The position numbers and the translations under genes were made by a program. From NCBI RefSeq assembly GCF_014205165.1, contig NZ_JACHMZ010000001.1, forward strand, positions 6,120,501 to 6,184,500: 64,000 nucleotides of DNA, given 5' to 3'. The stretch's first letter is position 1, and every line of letters begins with the position of its first letter. This DNA is from Micromonospora carbonacea (GTDB lineage Bacteria > Actinomycetota > Actinomycetes > Mycobacteriales > Micromonosporaceae). The notes beneath the pieces are model-generated. The model was not told the origin of the DNA and did no database searches. It saw nothing but the letters and a program-made list of their open reading frames with translations. Of this stretch, positions 41,639 through 49,887 are shown one piece after another.

Positions 41639-42010
41639 TCAGCCGGCGGCGTCGTAGCGGGCGCGGGCGGCCTCGACCTCGCCGAGGTGTGTCGTCGCCC
41701 ATGCCTCCAGCCCGCCCACCAGGTCGAGCAGGCTGCGCCCGAGGCCGGTCAGCGCGTAGTCGACCCGGGGCGGGACGGTCGCGTACGCGGTGCGGGTGAT
41801 CAGGCCGTCGCGTTCCAGGCCGCGCAGGGTCTGGGTGAGCATCTTCTGGCTCACCCCCTCGATGCGCCGGGCCAGCTCGCTGAAGCGCCTCCCGCCGTCG
41901 GCGAGGGTGAGGACGACGAGCACGCTCCACCGGTCGCCGATCCGGTCGAGGACCTGCCGGCTGCCGCAGTCGCGGGCGAAGGGAGTGGCTTCCATCCCAA
42001 CACTCTCCAT
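41639..42010 (-). CDS. HxlR/QorR-type redox-sensing regulator
   Basis: 123 residues from ATG 42010; ATG 41995, with GGAG spaced 9 nt, is an equally good start (MEATPFARDCGS). The winged helix shows RIGDRWSVLVVLTLADGGRRFSELARRI, SQKMLTQTLRGLERDGLITR, and VDYALTGLGRSLLDLV. The lone Cys near residue 15 (DCGS) corresponds to the redox-sensing Cys of HxlR members such as QorR and YodB. The gene is divergent from a quinone-oxidoreductase-type gene that such regulators control, and the spacer has a dyad operator. Confidence 0.9.
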   Translation of the reverse strand: MESVGMEATPFARDCGSRQVLDRIGDRWSVLVVLTLADGGRRFSELARRIEGVSQKMLTQTLRGLERDGLITRTAYATVPPRVDYALTGLGRSLLDLVGGLEAWATTHLGEVEAARARYDAAG

Positions 42011-42015
42011 CAGTT

Positions 42016-42040
42016 AGTCCCTTACTTCAAGGTGCCTACT
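42016..42040. promoter_or_regulatory. dyad operator in the hxlR-qorB spacer
   Basis: AGT-N6-CTTcAAG-N6-ACT, a symmetrical 25-nt site, lies just upstream of the HxlR start codon and 114 nt before the quinone oxidoreductase ATG. Spacing and symmetry fit HxlR-family operators. The repressor would block its own promoter and probably that of its neighbour. Confidence 0.5.
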
Positions 42041-42153
42041 CTCCAACGGGAAGTGATGGCGGTTGCTTCCCGTTGCACCGGACGACGGATCGTCCGACCC
42101 GGAGCACACCCCCCGACCAGGGGATCGTCTCCGGCATCGAGAGGGAGCACACC

Positions 42154-43002
42154 ATGTCCATCGTCGTCACCGGAGCCACCGGCCACCTCGGCGAGCTGAT
42201 CGTCGCCGCGCTGCTGCGGCGGGGCGTGCCCGCCGGGGAGATCGTGGCGCTCGGCCGGGACGCCGGCAAGCTCGCCGGCCTCGCCGGACACGGGGTGGCC
42301 ACCCGGCAGGTCGACTACACGGACCCCGGGTCGCTGCGCGCCGCGTTCGCCGGGGCCGACCGGCTGATGTTCGTCTCCGGCAGCGAGGTCGGGCAGCGCG
42401 TCGCCCAGCACCACAACGTCGTCGCCGCCGCCCGCGAGGCCGGCGTCGGGCTGGTCGTCTACACCAGCATCGCCAACGCCGACCGCTCCGGCATGATCCT
42501 CGCCGGGGAGCACCTCGCCACCGAGCGGGAGATCACCGCGTCGGGCCTGCCGTACGTGATCCTGCGCAACGGGTGGTACCTGGAGAACTACACCGACCAG
42601 CTCGCGACGTACCTCCAGTTCGGTGTGACCGGCGCGGCGGGCGACGGGCGGGTCAGCGCCGCGACCCGCGCGGACTACGCCGAGGCCGCCGCCGCGGCGC
42701 TCACCGGCGCCGCCGAGACCAACCGGGTGTACGAGCTCGGCGGCCCGGCGTTCACCCTGACCGAGCTGGCCGAGGAGGTGTCCCGGCAGACCGGCCAGGC
42801 CGTCGGCTACACCGACCTGCCGGCGGAGAAGCTCACCGAGGTGCTGGTCTCCGCCGGCCTGCCCGAGGGCTTCGCCGCCGTCCTGGCCGACAGCGACCTG
42901 GGCCTGGCCCGGGGCGAGCTGTACGTCGACGGCGACGACCTGGCGAAGCTGATCGGCCGCGAGCCGACCACCCTCGCCGAGGCGCTGCGCGCCGCGCGCT
43001 GA
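42154..43002 (+). CDS. NAD(P)H:quinone oxidoreductase/NmrA-like SDR (QorB type)
   Basis: 282 residues from ATG 42154 (AGGGAG upstream); a longer reading from ATG 42073 adds non-coding residues and crosses the promoter. The atypical SDR fold begins MSIVVTGATGHLGELIVAAL (Gly-rich NAD(P) loop TGATGHLG) and continues with FVSGSEVGQRVAQHHNVV, VVYTSIANADRS, and LRNGWYLENY. QorB-type enzymes reduce quinones with NADPH, protecting the cell from quinone stress. The divergent HxlR regulator is the usual partner. Confidence 0.88.
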   Translation: MSIVVTGATGHLGELIVAALLRRGVPAGEIVALGRDAGKLAGLAGHGVATRQVDYTDPGSLRAAFAGADRLMFVSGSEVGQRVAQHHNVVAAAREAGVGLVVYTSIANADRSGMILAGEHLATEREITASGLPYVILRNGWYLENYTDQLATYLQFGVTGAAGDGRVSAATRADYAEAAAAALTGAAETNRVYELGGPAFTLTELAEEVSRQTGQAVGYTDLPAEKLTEVLVSAGLPEGFAAVLADSDLGLARGELYVDGDDLAKLIGREPTTLAEALRAAR

Positions 43003-43119
43003 GCCGCCGCACGTGAGTCGCGGCGTCGGGCCGGCCGGGCCCGGGCCCGGCCGGCCCGTGCGAGATTCCCTCGCCGTCGCGGCTGCCGCCGCACCCGCGC
43101 CTGCTGGTACCGTCGCGAG

Positions 43120-43338
43120 GTGATCGTCGAGGAACACTGGTGGAACGGGGACGCAACCAAACGAGGGCGTCGCGACGTCTACATCCGCACCGATGGTCAG
43201 CGCTGGGAGGTCCAGGCGCAGATCGGTGGTGAGCACGGCCGCTCGAAGGTGCTGGAATGCTCCAGCCACAGCTCCGCGAGCATCCTCGCGGGGGCGTGGC
43301 GCGGAGGCAGCTCGGGCTGGCGCGAACTGCGACGCTGA
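43120..43338 (+). CDS. small conserved hypothetical protein, 72 aa
   Basis: GTG start at 43120 (MIVEEHWWNGDATKRGRRDV at the N-terminus). The protein is rich in Trp, Arg and Ser, with a beta-like core (YIRTDGQRWEVQAQIGG) and a C-terminal helix (SASILAGAWRGGSSGWRELR). I recognise it as a small actinobacterial protein of unknown function. Trp positions suggest a compact fold. It is separated by 121 nt from the ROK gene and does not appear to be part of its operon. Confidence 0.65.
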   Translation: MIVEEHWWNGDATKRGRRDVYIRTDGQRWEVQAQIGGEHGRSKVLECSSHSSASILAGAWRGGSSGWRELRR

Positions 43339-43459
43339 GCGTCGCCCCCGACGGGGGACGGGCGGCCGGCCCCGCGCGCCGGCCGCCGGTAGGCGTGCGC
43401 GGCGGCAGCGGCGAACGCCTATGCTCTGCTGGGGATTCGGACGGCGTGACCGGGGAGCA

Positions 43460-44731
43460 GTGAGCGGACCGAGGGCGGACAAGCTGCCGCACGCGAGCAG
43501 CAAGGCCGCGGTGCTGGACGCCATCCGGGCAGCCGGCACGATCAGCCGGGTGGGCCTGATCAGCGTGACCGGCTTCACTGCGCCCACCATTTCCAACCTC
43601 GTCCGCAAGCTCATCGACGAGGGCCTGGTCGTCGAGACCGGCCACGCCGAGTCGACCGGCGGAAAACGGCGGGTCCTGCTCCGGCTCAACCACACCTCCC
43701 GGTACGCGGTGGGCGTGTGCCTCGGCCAGGGCGTCATGACGTACGTCCTGACCGATCTGACCGGGATCGTGGTGGCCCGGATCTCCCGGCCCGGCGTCGG
43801 CGTCGAGGCGCCCGCGACGGTCGTCTCCCGGATCGCGGCCGAGATACCGACCCTGGTCGACAGCGTCGGCGTGGACCGGGCCCGGTTGGTCGGGGTGGGG
43901 CTGGTCTTCCCCGGCCCGCTCACCGGCCGGGGGGTCGCCGGCCTGAACCCCGAGCTGCGGCACTGGCGGGAGTTCCCGCTCGGCGCGGCGCTGGAGCAGG
44001 CGACCGAGCTGCCGGTGGTGCTGGACAACGACGCCACAGCCGCCGCCCTGGGCGAACACTGGGCGGGCGGGTTCGGCACGGCGAGCGCCGCCGCCGCCCT
44101 CTACATGGGCAGCGGCCTCGGCGCCGGGCTGGTCATCGACGGGATCACCTATCGCGGACCGAGTGGCAACGCCGGCGAGCTGGGGCACGTCTGCGTGGCC
44201 GCGGACGGCCCGCCCTGCTGGTGCGGCGCGCGGGGGTGCGTGGAGGCCGTCGCCGGGCCCGCCGCCGTGGTCGCGGCGGGGCGGGCGGACGCCGGCCTGG
44301 CCCGGGCGCTCGGCCTCACGACCGGCGCCGGCCCCGCGGCGGTGGCCCGCGACTTCGCCGCGATCGGCCGCGCCGCCCGGCGCGGGGAGCAGCGGGCCCT
44401 GGCGCTGTGCGAGAGGTCCGCGCGGTACGTCGCGGCGGCCGCCCGCACCCTGGCCAACGTGATGGACCTGGAGGTCATCGTGCTGACCGGGCCGGGCTTC
44501 GCCGTCGCCGGCTCGGTCTACCTGCCCGTGCTCCGCCAGGAGCTGCACACGGTGTTCTCCCGCTCCGCGCACCCCGTCGACGTACGGCTGTCCCGGTCCG
44601 CCGCCACCGCGTCCGCCGTCGGGGCCGCCGCCCTGGTCCTGGAGTCCGAGCTGGTCCCGTTCCACCGCGGGCTCCGGGTGTCGGAGAGCCTCGACGGGGA
44701 GTTCGCGCCGCTGCCCGGATCGGCCCGCTGA
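43460..44731 (+). CDS. ROK-family transcriptional repressor
   Basis: 423 residues from GTG 43460 (an ATG 39 nt upstream is a possible alternative). The N-terminal winged helix (residues 10-70) has ASSKAAVLDAIRAAGTISRVG and SNLVRKLIDEGLVVETG. The ROK domain follows with VLDNDATAAALGEHW, GSGLGAGLVIDG and the zinc motif GHVCVAADGPPCWCGARGC. The DxGxT kinase loop is absent, so it is a regulator, not a sugar kinase. ROK regulators sense sugars. The next two genes are a sugar-sensor-like protein and a cellulase, so a cellulose- or cello-oligomer response is a reasonable inference. Confidence 0.88.
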   Translation: MSGPRADKLPHASSKAAVLDAIRAAGTISRVGLISVTGFTAPTISNLVRKLIDEGLVVETGHAESTGGKRRVLLRLNHTSRYAVGVCLGQGVMTYVLTDLTGIVVARISRPGVGVEAPATVVSRIAAEIPTLVDSVGVDRARLVGVGLVFPGPLTGRGVAGLNPELRHWREFPLGAALEQATELPVVLDNDATAAALGEHWAGGFGTASAAAALYMGSGLGAGLVIDGITYRGPSGNAGELGHVCVAADGPPCWCGARGCVEAVAGPAAVVAAGRADAGLARALGLTTGAGPAAVARDFAAIGRAARRGEQRALALCERSARYVAAAARTLANVMDLEVIVLTGPGFAVAGSVYLPVLRQELHTVFSRSAHPVDVRLSRSAATASAVGAAALVLESELVPFHRGLRVSESLDGEFAPLPGSAR

Positions 44732-44748
44732 CCTGTGATGGGGGCGGA

Positions 44749-45609
44749 ATGAGCACGACGAGCGCGGTCGGCCTGGTGCTCGCCCGGGCGCCCCGCCTGC
44801 TCGGCGCCGAGCCGTTCTTCATGGAGTTCATCTCCGGCATCGAGGAACGTCTCGCCGAGCACGGCCGGTCGGTGCTGCTGCACATCGTCGCCGACCACGC
44901 CGCCGAGATCGCCGCCTACCGCCGGTGGGCACAGCTCCGGCTGGCCGAGGCCGTGGTGCTGGTGAACCCGACCGCCGCGGACCCCCGGCCGGCGGTCCTG
45001 CGCGACCTGGGCCTCCCCGTGGTCGTGGCCGGCGAGCCAGCCGGCGACACCCCGGCCGTGCGGCGCGACGACGTCGGCTCGGTACGGGCGGCGGTCGCGC
45101 ACCTGGCCGGCCTCGGGCACCGCCGGATCGCGCGGATCAGCGGGCCCGACAGCCTGCGGCACACCCGCACCCGCACGGCCGCGTTGCTGGCCGCCGCCGC
45201 CCCGGCCGGCATCGACGCCGTGGTCCTGACCGGCGACTACTCGGAGGAGTCGGGCGCGGCGGCGACCGTCCGGCTGTTGCGCGACGGCGACCCGCCCAGC
45301 GCGATCATCTACGACAACGACCTGATGGCGGTCGGCGGCCTGGAGGTGGCCAGGGAGCTGGGCCTGGCGGTCCCCCGCGACCTGAGCATGCTCGCCTGGG
45401 ACGACTCCAGCCTGTGCCGCCTGTCCTCCCCGCAGCTCACCACGATGAGCCTCGACGTGCACGAGTTCGGCGCGCTGGTGGCCGCCTCCGTGCTCGCCCT
45501 GCTCGACGGCGAGCCGGTCCGGGAACGGTGGTGCCCCACCGAGACGGTGATCGCCCGGCACACCACCGGCCCCGCGCCGGCCGGGAAGCAGGGCCGGACG
45601 TCAGCTTGA
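44749..45609 (+). CDS. LacI-type sugar-sensing domain protein lacking the DNA-binding domain
   Basis: 286 residues from ATG 44749, 17 nt after the ROK stop. The periplasmic-binding-protein fold of LacI/GalR regulators is clear: TSAVGLVLARAPRLLGAEPFFMEFISGIEERL at the N-terminus, then VAHLAGLGHRRIARISGP, DPPSAIIYDNDLMAVGGLEVARELG and DLSMLAWDDSSLCRLSSPQLTTM. The usual ~55-residue N-terminal helix-turn-helix is missing; the frame is closed by the ROK gene. It could act with the ROK repressor or be a leftover sensor. Function is uncertain; I infer co-regulation of the cellulase. Confidence 0.8.
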   Translation: MSTTSAVGLVLARAPRLLGAEPFFMEFISGIEERLAEHGRSVLLHIVADHAAEIAAYRRWAQLRLAEAVVLVNPTAADPRPAVLRDLGLPVVVAGEPAGDTPAVRRDDVGSVRAAVAHLAGLGHRRIARISGPDSLRHTRTRTAALLAAAAPAGIDAVVLTGDYSEESGAAATVRLLRDGDPPSAIIYDNDLMAVGGLEVARELGLAVPRDLSMLAWDDSSLCRLSSPQLTTMSLDVHEFGALVAASVLALLDGEPVRERWCPTETVIARHTTGPAPAGKQGRTSA

Positions 45610-45650
45610 CTTAGTGAGGTAAATAAACAAAGCTCTTCGATGCGCTCCCA
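45607..45650 (+). promoter_or_regulatory. promoter/operator of the cellulase gene
   Basis: A TTGACT -35-like hexamer at 45607-45612 is followed by the AT-rich TTAGTGAGGTAAATAAAC. The 14-mer at 45637-45650 (TCGATGCGCTCCCA) matches 11 of 14 positions of the CebR operator TGGGAGCGCTCCCA, intact in the right half. The latter suggests cellobiose or cello-oligomer control. Confidence 0.5.
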
Positions 45651-45683
45651 TCGACGATCCCCTCTCGACCACGAGGAGATCAG

Positions 45684-47237
45684 ATGAGACATCGTCATGC
45701 CCTGCTGGCCGTCGGCACCACCGCGACCCTGGTCGCCGCCGGCCTGGCCGGGCTCACCTTCCCCGCCTCGGCCGCGGCCACCGGCTGCTCCGTGGCATAC
45801 ACCGTGCAGAGCCAGTGGACAGGCGGGTTCAGCGGGAACGTCGCCATCACCAACCTCGGCTCCGCCCTCACCGGCTGGACGCTGACCTTCGACTTCCCGA
45901 CCAGCGGCCAGCAGGTCACCCAGGGCTGGAGCGCCACCTGGTCGCAGTCCGGCACGAGCGTCTCGGCCGCCAGCCTGAGCTGGAACGGATCGCTGGGCAC
46001 GGGCGGATCGACCACGATCGGCTTCAACGGCTCGTGGAGCGGCAGCAACCCCGTGCCGAAGTCGTTCGCGCTCAACGGCACGACCTGCACCGGCTCGGTG
46101 ACCTCGCCGACCCCGGAGCCGACCACCACCCCGCCGCCGACGACCCCGCCGCCCACCACTCCCCCGCCCACGACCCCACCGCCCACCACTCCCCCACCCA
46201 CGACCCCGCCGCCGACCGGGGCCGCGCCCGCGCTGAAGGTCTCCGGCAACCGGCTGGTGACGGCGAGCGGGGCGACCTACCGGCTGCTCGGAGTCAACCG
46301 GGCCAGCGGTGAGTTCGCCTGCGTGCAGGGCAAGGGCATGTGGGACAGCGGCCCCGTCGACCAGGCCTCGGTCAACGCCATGAAGGCGTGGAACATCCGC
46401 GCCGTGCGGATCCCGCTCAACGAGGACTGCTGGCTCGGCCTCTCCGGCTCGCCCAGCGGCGCGACGTACCAGCAGGCCGTCAAGGACTACGTGAACCTGC
46501 TCGTGGCCAACGGGATCAACCCGATCCTCGACCTGCACTGGACCCACGGGCAGTACACCGGCAACATCTCCGCCTGCGCCGACGTCAACGCCACCTGCCA
46601 GAAGCCGATGCCCAGCATGCAGCACACTCCGCAGTTCTGGACCGGCGTCGCCAACGCCTTCAAGGGCAACGACGCCGTGGTGTTCGACCTGTTCAACGAG
46701 CCCTACCCGGACGCCGCCAACAACTGGTCGGACATGGCTGCCGCGTGGCGCTGCCTGCGCGACGGCGGCACCTGCACCGGCATCACCTACGAGGTCGCCG
46801 GCATGCAGGACCTGGTCGACGCCGTCCGGGCCACCGGTGCCAGCAACGTCCTGCTGGTCGCCGGCCTGACCTGGACCAACGACCTGAGCCAGTGGCTCAC
46901 CTACAAGCCGAACGACCCGCTCGGCAACATCGTGGCGTCGTGGCACTCGTACAACTTCAACGCCTGCGTCACCGCCTCCTGCTGGGACAGCCAGATCGGC
47001 GCCGTCGCCGCGCAGGTGCCGGTGCACGCCGGCGAGATCGGCCAGGACACCTGCGCCCACGACTACATCGACCAGGTGATGACCTGGCTGGACTCCAAGC
47101 GGATCGGCTACACGGCGTGGACCTGGAACCCGTGGGGATGCAGCGGCGGCAACGTCCTCATCCAGGACTACAACGGCACCCCGACCAGCACCTACGGTGA
47201 GGGCTACAAGGCCCACCTGCTCTCCGTGACCCCGTAA
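45684..47237 (+). CDS. secreted cellulase: CBM2, Pro/Thr linker and GH5 domain
   Basis: 517 residues with a Sec signal peptide (cleavage after ASA, about residue 30). CBM2 spans residues 33-136, with a terminal disulfide pair C35/C135 and surface Trp residues. A (PPPTT)n linker covers 147-177, and GH5 spans 183-515. The GH5 acid/base is E339 in FDLFNEPYPD, and the nucleophile is E451 in VHAGEIGQD. It hydrolyses beta-1,4-glucan outside the cell. It is preceded by ROK and LacI-like genes and a CebR-like half operator, and ends with a hairpin terminator. Confidence 0.93.
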   Translation: MRHRHALLAVGTTATLVAAGLAGLTFPASAAATGCSVAYTVQSQWTGGFSGNVAITNLGSALTGWTLTFDFPTSGQQVTQGWSATWSQSGTSVSAASLSWNGSLGTGGSTTIGFNGSWSGSNPVPKSFALNGTTCTGSVTSPTPEPTTTPPPTTPPPTTPPPTTPPPTTPPPTTPPPTGAAPALKVSGNRLVTASGATYRLLGVNRASGEFACVQGKGMWDSGPVDQASVNAMKAWNIRAVRIPLNEDCWLGLSGSPSGATYQQAVKDYVNLLVANGINPILDLHWTHGQYTGNISACADVNATCQKPMPSMQHTPQFWTGVANAFKGNDAVVFDLFNEPYPDAANNWSDMAAAWRCLRDGGTCTGITYEVAGMQDLVDAVRATGASNVLLVAGLTWTNDLSQWLTYKPNDPLGNIVASWHSYNFNACVTASCWDSQIGAVAAQVPVHAGEIGQDTCAHDYIDQVMTWLDSKRIGYTAWTWNPWGCSGGNVLIQDYNGTPTSTYGEGYKAHLLSVTP

Positions 47238-47246
47238 CGACGACAG

Positions 47247-47294
47247 CGTCGCCGGCCGGTGCGCCCCGCGAGTGGGGGCGTACGGCCGGCGACG
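47247..47294 (+). terminator. intrinsic terminator after the cellulase gene
   Basis: A long hairpin (outer CGTCGCCGGCCG with CGGCCGGCGACG, inner GCGCCCC with a GGGGCG partner) begins 9 nt after the cellulase stop. It separates the cellulase locus from the biosynthetic genes that follow. Confidence 0.85.
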
Positions 47295-47408
47295 CGCGGG
47301 GTAGGCGAGCCCCTGTCACCGTGATCTTGAACGGTGGCTCTAGGCGAACCGCTAGTAAATAGCCGGTACGGTCACCATCGAGTGATTCGATCGGCGCGGG
47401 GGGGGCAC

Positions 47409-48329
47409 ATGAGCCAGACGTACGGCCGCAGCCCGCTCTGGGAGCTCTACAACAACACCCAGGTCACCAGGGAGGCCGTCGGCGACCTGAGCAACTTCAA
47501 GTCCAGCGAGGTCAACTACAAGCTGGCGCTCTGGGACCCGCGGGTCAATGGTGTGCGCTATCTGAAAACGCTCGTCTTCACCCTCGCGGCGGGCCTGAGC
47601 CCGGCCAACTGGGCCCGGCTGCGCCGCATCGCCAACCGCGAGGTCGGCGATCCGTTCTCGATCACCTACGACGGCGAAGCGGTCTGCATGGACTACCTGC
47701 AGGCGGTGCTCGAGGTGGAGTTCATCGAGAGCCGGATGACCCTCGACGGTACGAGCATCCTGGAGATCGGCGCCGGCTACGGGCGGACCTGCCACGCGCT
47801 GCTGTCCAACCACGAGATCGCCGCGTACCACATCGTCGATCTGGAGAACTCGCTCGACCTGGCCAGCCGCTACCTCGGCGCGGTGCTGACCGACGAGCAG
47901 CTTGCCAAGGTGCACTTTCACGGCGTCGACCAGGCGGAGGCCGGCGGCGCCCTGCGGGAGCTCCGGTTCGACCTGGCCATCAACATCGACTCGTTCGCGG
48001 AGATGACCCCGGACACCGTCGGCGCCTACCTGGACCTCATCGCCACCCATGCCGACCACCTCTACGTCAACAACCCGGTCGGCAAGTACCTCGACAAGAG
48101 CCTGGACGGGCACTCGCAGGGCGACGCGGTCGTCCAGCTCGCGTTGCGGACCGGCCTGCTGAGGGACATCGTGGACATCTTCGACGACCGCGCCGTCGCG
48201 GCGCAGTCCCGCCGGTTCATCGACGCCTACCGGCCGGGCCGCGACTGGGCGCTGCTCGCAGATGCGAGAGCCGTCCCGTGGAGCTTCTACTGGCAGGCGC
48301 TGTACCGGTCCGGAGCTGCCGGGCGATGA
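47409..48329 (+). CDS. putative sugar O-methyltransferase
   Basis: 306 residues from ATG 47409. The SAM loop is ILEIGAGYGRTCHALL (residues 114-129), followed by DLENSLDLAS and FDLAINIDSFAEMT. The conserved NNPVGKYLD stretch and N-terminal PLWELYNNTQ/VNYKLALWDPR match the putative sugar O-methyltransferase family of deoxysugar clusters. It overlaps the 4-ketoreductase start by 4 nt (ATGA). I infer methylation at the sugar O-4, as in evernitrose. It could equally act on another sugar of the same cluster. Confidence 0.8.
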   Translation: MSQTYGRSPLWELYNNTQVTREAVGDLSNFKSSEVNYKLALWDPRVNGVRYLKTLVFTLAAGLSPANWARLRRIANREVGDPFSITYDGEAVCMDYLQAVLEVEFIESRMTLDGTSILEIGAGYGRTCHALLSNHEIAAYHIVDLENSLDLASRYLGAVLTDEQLAKVHFHGVDQAEAGGALRELRFDLAINIDSFAEMTPDTVGAYLDLIATHADHLYVNNPVGKYLDKSLDGHSQGDAVVQLALRTGLLRDIVDIFDDRAVAAQSRRFIDAYRPGRDWALLADARAVPWSFYWQALYRSGAAGR

Positions 48330-49435
48330 CGGACCGCCCGCTGATCGCGGTGCTCGGCGCGTCCGGTTTCGTGGGCTCGGCCGTCCTGACCGCGCTGGCC
48401 GACCGCCCAGTCACCGTCCGGGCGGTGTCCCGCCGATCCGCTGTGGCACCGGAGCCGGCCGCCGCGGATTTCGAGGTGGTCACCGCCGACCTCACCGAGA
48501 CAGGCGCGGTCGCGGCGGCGGTCGAGGGCGCGGATGCCGTGATCAACCTGGTGCTCAACACCGCCGGGTGGCGCAGCGCCGACGGCGACGGCACCGCGGC
48601 GCGGGTGAACCTCGGCGTCGTCCGTGACCTGGTCGAGGTTGCGCGGGCCGGGACCGGGCCACGGGTGGTCGTCTTCGCCGGCTCGGCGTCACAGGTCGGC
48701 CGGGCGCAGCGGATGCCCGTCGACGGGACCGAACCCGACCACCCGGAGACCGGATACGACCGGCAGAAGGCGGCCGCCGAAGCGCTGCTCGACCGGGCCT
48801 CCGCCGATGGCATCCTCCGCGGGGTCACGCTGCGCCTGCCCACCGTCTTCGGGCCGGCCCGCCCGGGTGGCGGCGACGACCGCGGGGTCGTGTCGACGAT
48901 GATCCGCCGCGCGCTCGCCGGCGAACCCCTGACCATGTGGCACGACGGCACCATCCAGCGAGAGCTGCTCTACGTGGACGACGCGGCGAGCGCCTTCGTC
49001 GCCGCCCTCGACCATGCCGATGCGCTCGTCTGCCGGCACTGGCCGCTCGGCAGCCGCCGCGGCGAACCGGTCGGTGACCTTTTCCGGACGATCGCCGCGC
49101 TGGTCGCGGAGGAGACGGGGCGTCCGCCGGTGCCGGTCGTCTCCGTCGCGCCGCCCGCCAGTGCCCGGCAGACCGACTTCCACAGTCTGGTGGTCGACGC
49201 ATCCGCCTTCACCGCCGTGACCGGATGGCGCGCCCAGGTGGATCTTCTGCACGGTCTACGCCGTACGGTGCGGTCCCTGAGCGAAACGCGCCTCGATCTC
49301 GGCGCAGATCTCGTACCGGGGGAGCACCCCGGCCGCGTGGGCCTGGGCGAAGGTGATCGCGGTCCGGTCCCGATCCGACAGGATCGGCTCGATGTCGGCG
49401 GGAACGGGCAGGCCGAGCGTGTCGTCGAGCGGTGA
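48326..49435 (+). CDS. NDP-hexose 4-ketoreductase (TylCIV/EvaE type), unusual C-terminal tail
   Basis: 369 residues from ATG 48326 (overlapping the O-methyltransferase stop). The atypical SDR has the loop GASGFVGSAVLTAL (residues 10-23), VINLVLNTAGWRS, AGSASQVGRAQR, the Tyr-Lys pair in TGYDRQKAAAEALL and RLPTVFGPARPGGGDDRGVV. It reduces C-4 of a dTDP-4-keto-6-deoxysugar with NADPH. Typical family members end near residue 310. Here the frame continues 60 residues antisense to the 3' end of the epimerase gene, and the tail is Gly/Val/Arg-rich filler. The stop is real in the sequence, but the tail may be non-functional. Confidence 0.88.
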   Translation: MTDRPLIAVLGASGFVGSAVLTALADRPVTVRAVSRRSAVAPEPAAADFEVVTADLTETGAVAAAVEGADAVINLVLNTAGWRSADGDGTAARVNLGVVRDLVEVARAGTGPRVVVFAGSASQVGRAQRMPVDGTEPDHPETGYDRQKAAAEALLDRASADGILRGVTLRLPTVFGPARPGGGDDRGVVSTMIRRALAGEPLTMWHDGTIQRELLYVDDAASAFVAALDHADALVCRHWPLGSRRGEPVGDLFRTIAALVAEETGRPPVPVVSVAPPASARQTDFHSLVVDASAFTAVTGWRAQVDLLHGLRRTVRSLSETRLDLGADLVPGEHPGRVGLGEGDRGPVPIRQDRLDVGGNGQAERVVER

Positions 49436-49879
49436 CAACGCCCGTTCGTTCTCGAAGACGTACTCCGTGGAGAGCAGGTAAGACATCACCGTGTCGTCCA
49501 TCAGGGCGACGAACATGTGCGCCACCCCCGTCGGCAGGTACAGCGACCTGAAGCCCTGGGAGTCGAGGACCACGCTGTCCCAGCGCCCGAAGGTCGGCGA
49601 TCCGACCCGGACGTCGAGCACCACGTCGAGGACCCGGCCGTACGGGCACGAGACGAACTTGGCCGAACCGGGCGGCGTCGTGGTGTAGTGCAGCCCGCGG
49701 ACGACGCCGCGGCGGGAGACGCTGTAGCTGGTCTGCGCCACGGGAAACAACGGATATCCGAGCGTCTCGGTGAAGACCGAGTCCAGGTACGGGGACACGA
49801 AGACCCCCCGCGGGTCGGGAAAGACCCGCGGGGTGAAGACGTACGCGCCCTCGACGGCGAGTTCGGTTGCTACCTGCAC
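49256..49879 (-). CDS. NDP-4-keto-6-deoxyhexose 3,5-epimerase (RmlC type)
   Basis: 207 residues from GTG 49879. The cupin fold has ELAVEGAYVFTPRVFPDPRGVFVSPYLD, the catalytic His in VVRGLHYTTTPPGSAKFVSC, YGRVLDVVLDVRVGSPTFGRW and the LYLPTGVAHMFVALMDD strand. It epimerises C-3 and C-5 of the dTDP-4-keto sugar and gives the L-configuration (EvaD-like). It overlaps the converging ketoreductase by 180 nt. The C-methyltransferase gene ends 8 nt upstream on the same strand; the four minus-strand genes 49256-53566 form an operon. Confidence 0.9.
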   Translation of the reverse strand: MQVATELAVEGAYVFTPRVFPDPRGVFVSPYLDSVFTETLGYPLFPVAQTSYSVSRRGVVRGLHYTTTPPGSAKFVSCPYGRVLDVVLDVRVGSPTFGRWDSVVLDSQGFRSLYLPTGVAHMFVALMDDTVMSYLLSTEYVFENERALSPLDDTLGLPVPADIEPILSDRDRTAITFAQAHAAGVLPRYEICAEIEARFAQGPHRTA

Positions 49880-49887
49880 GGCCCCAC

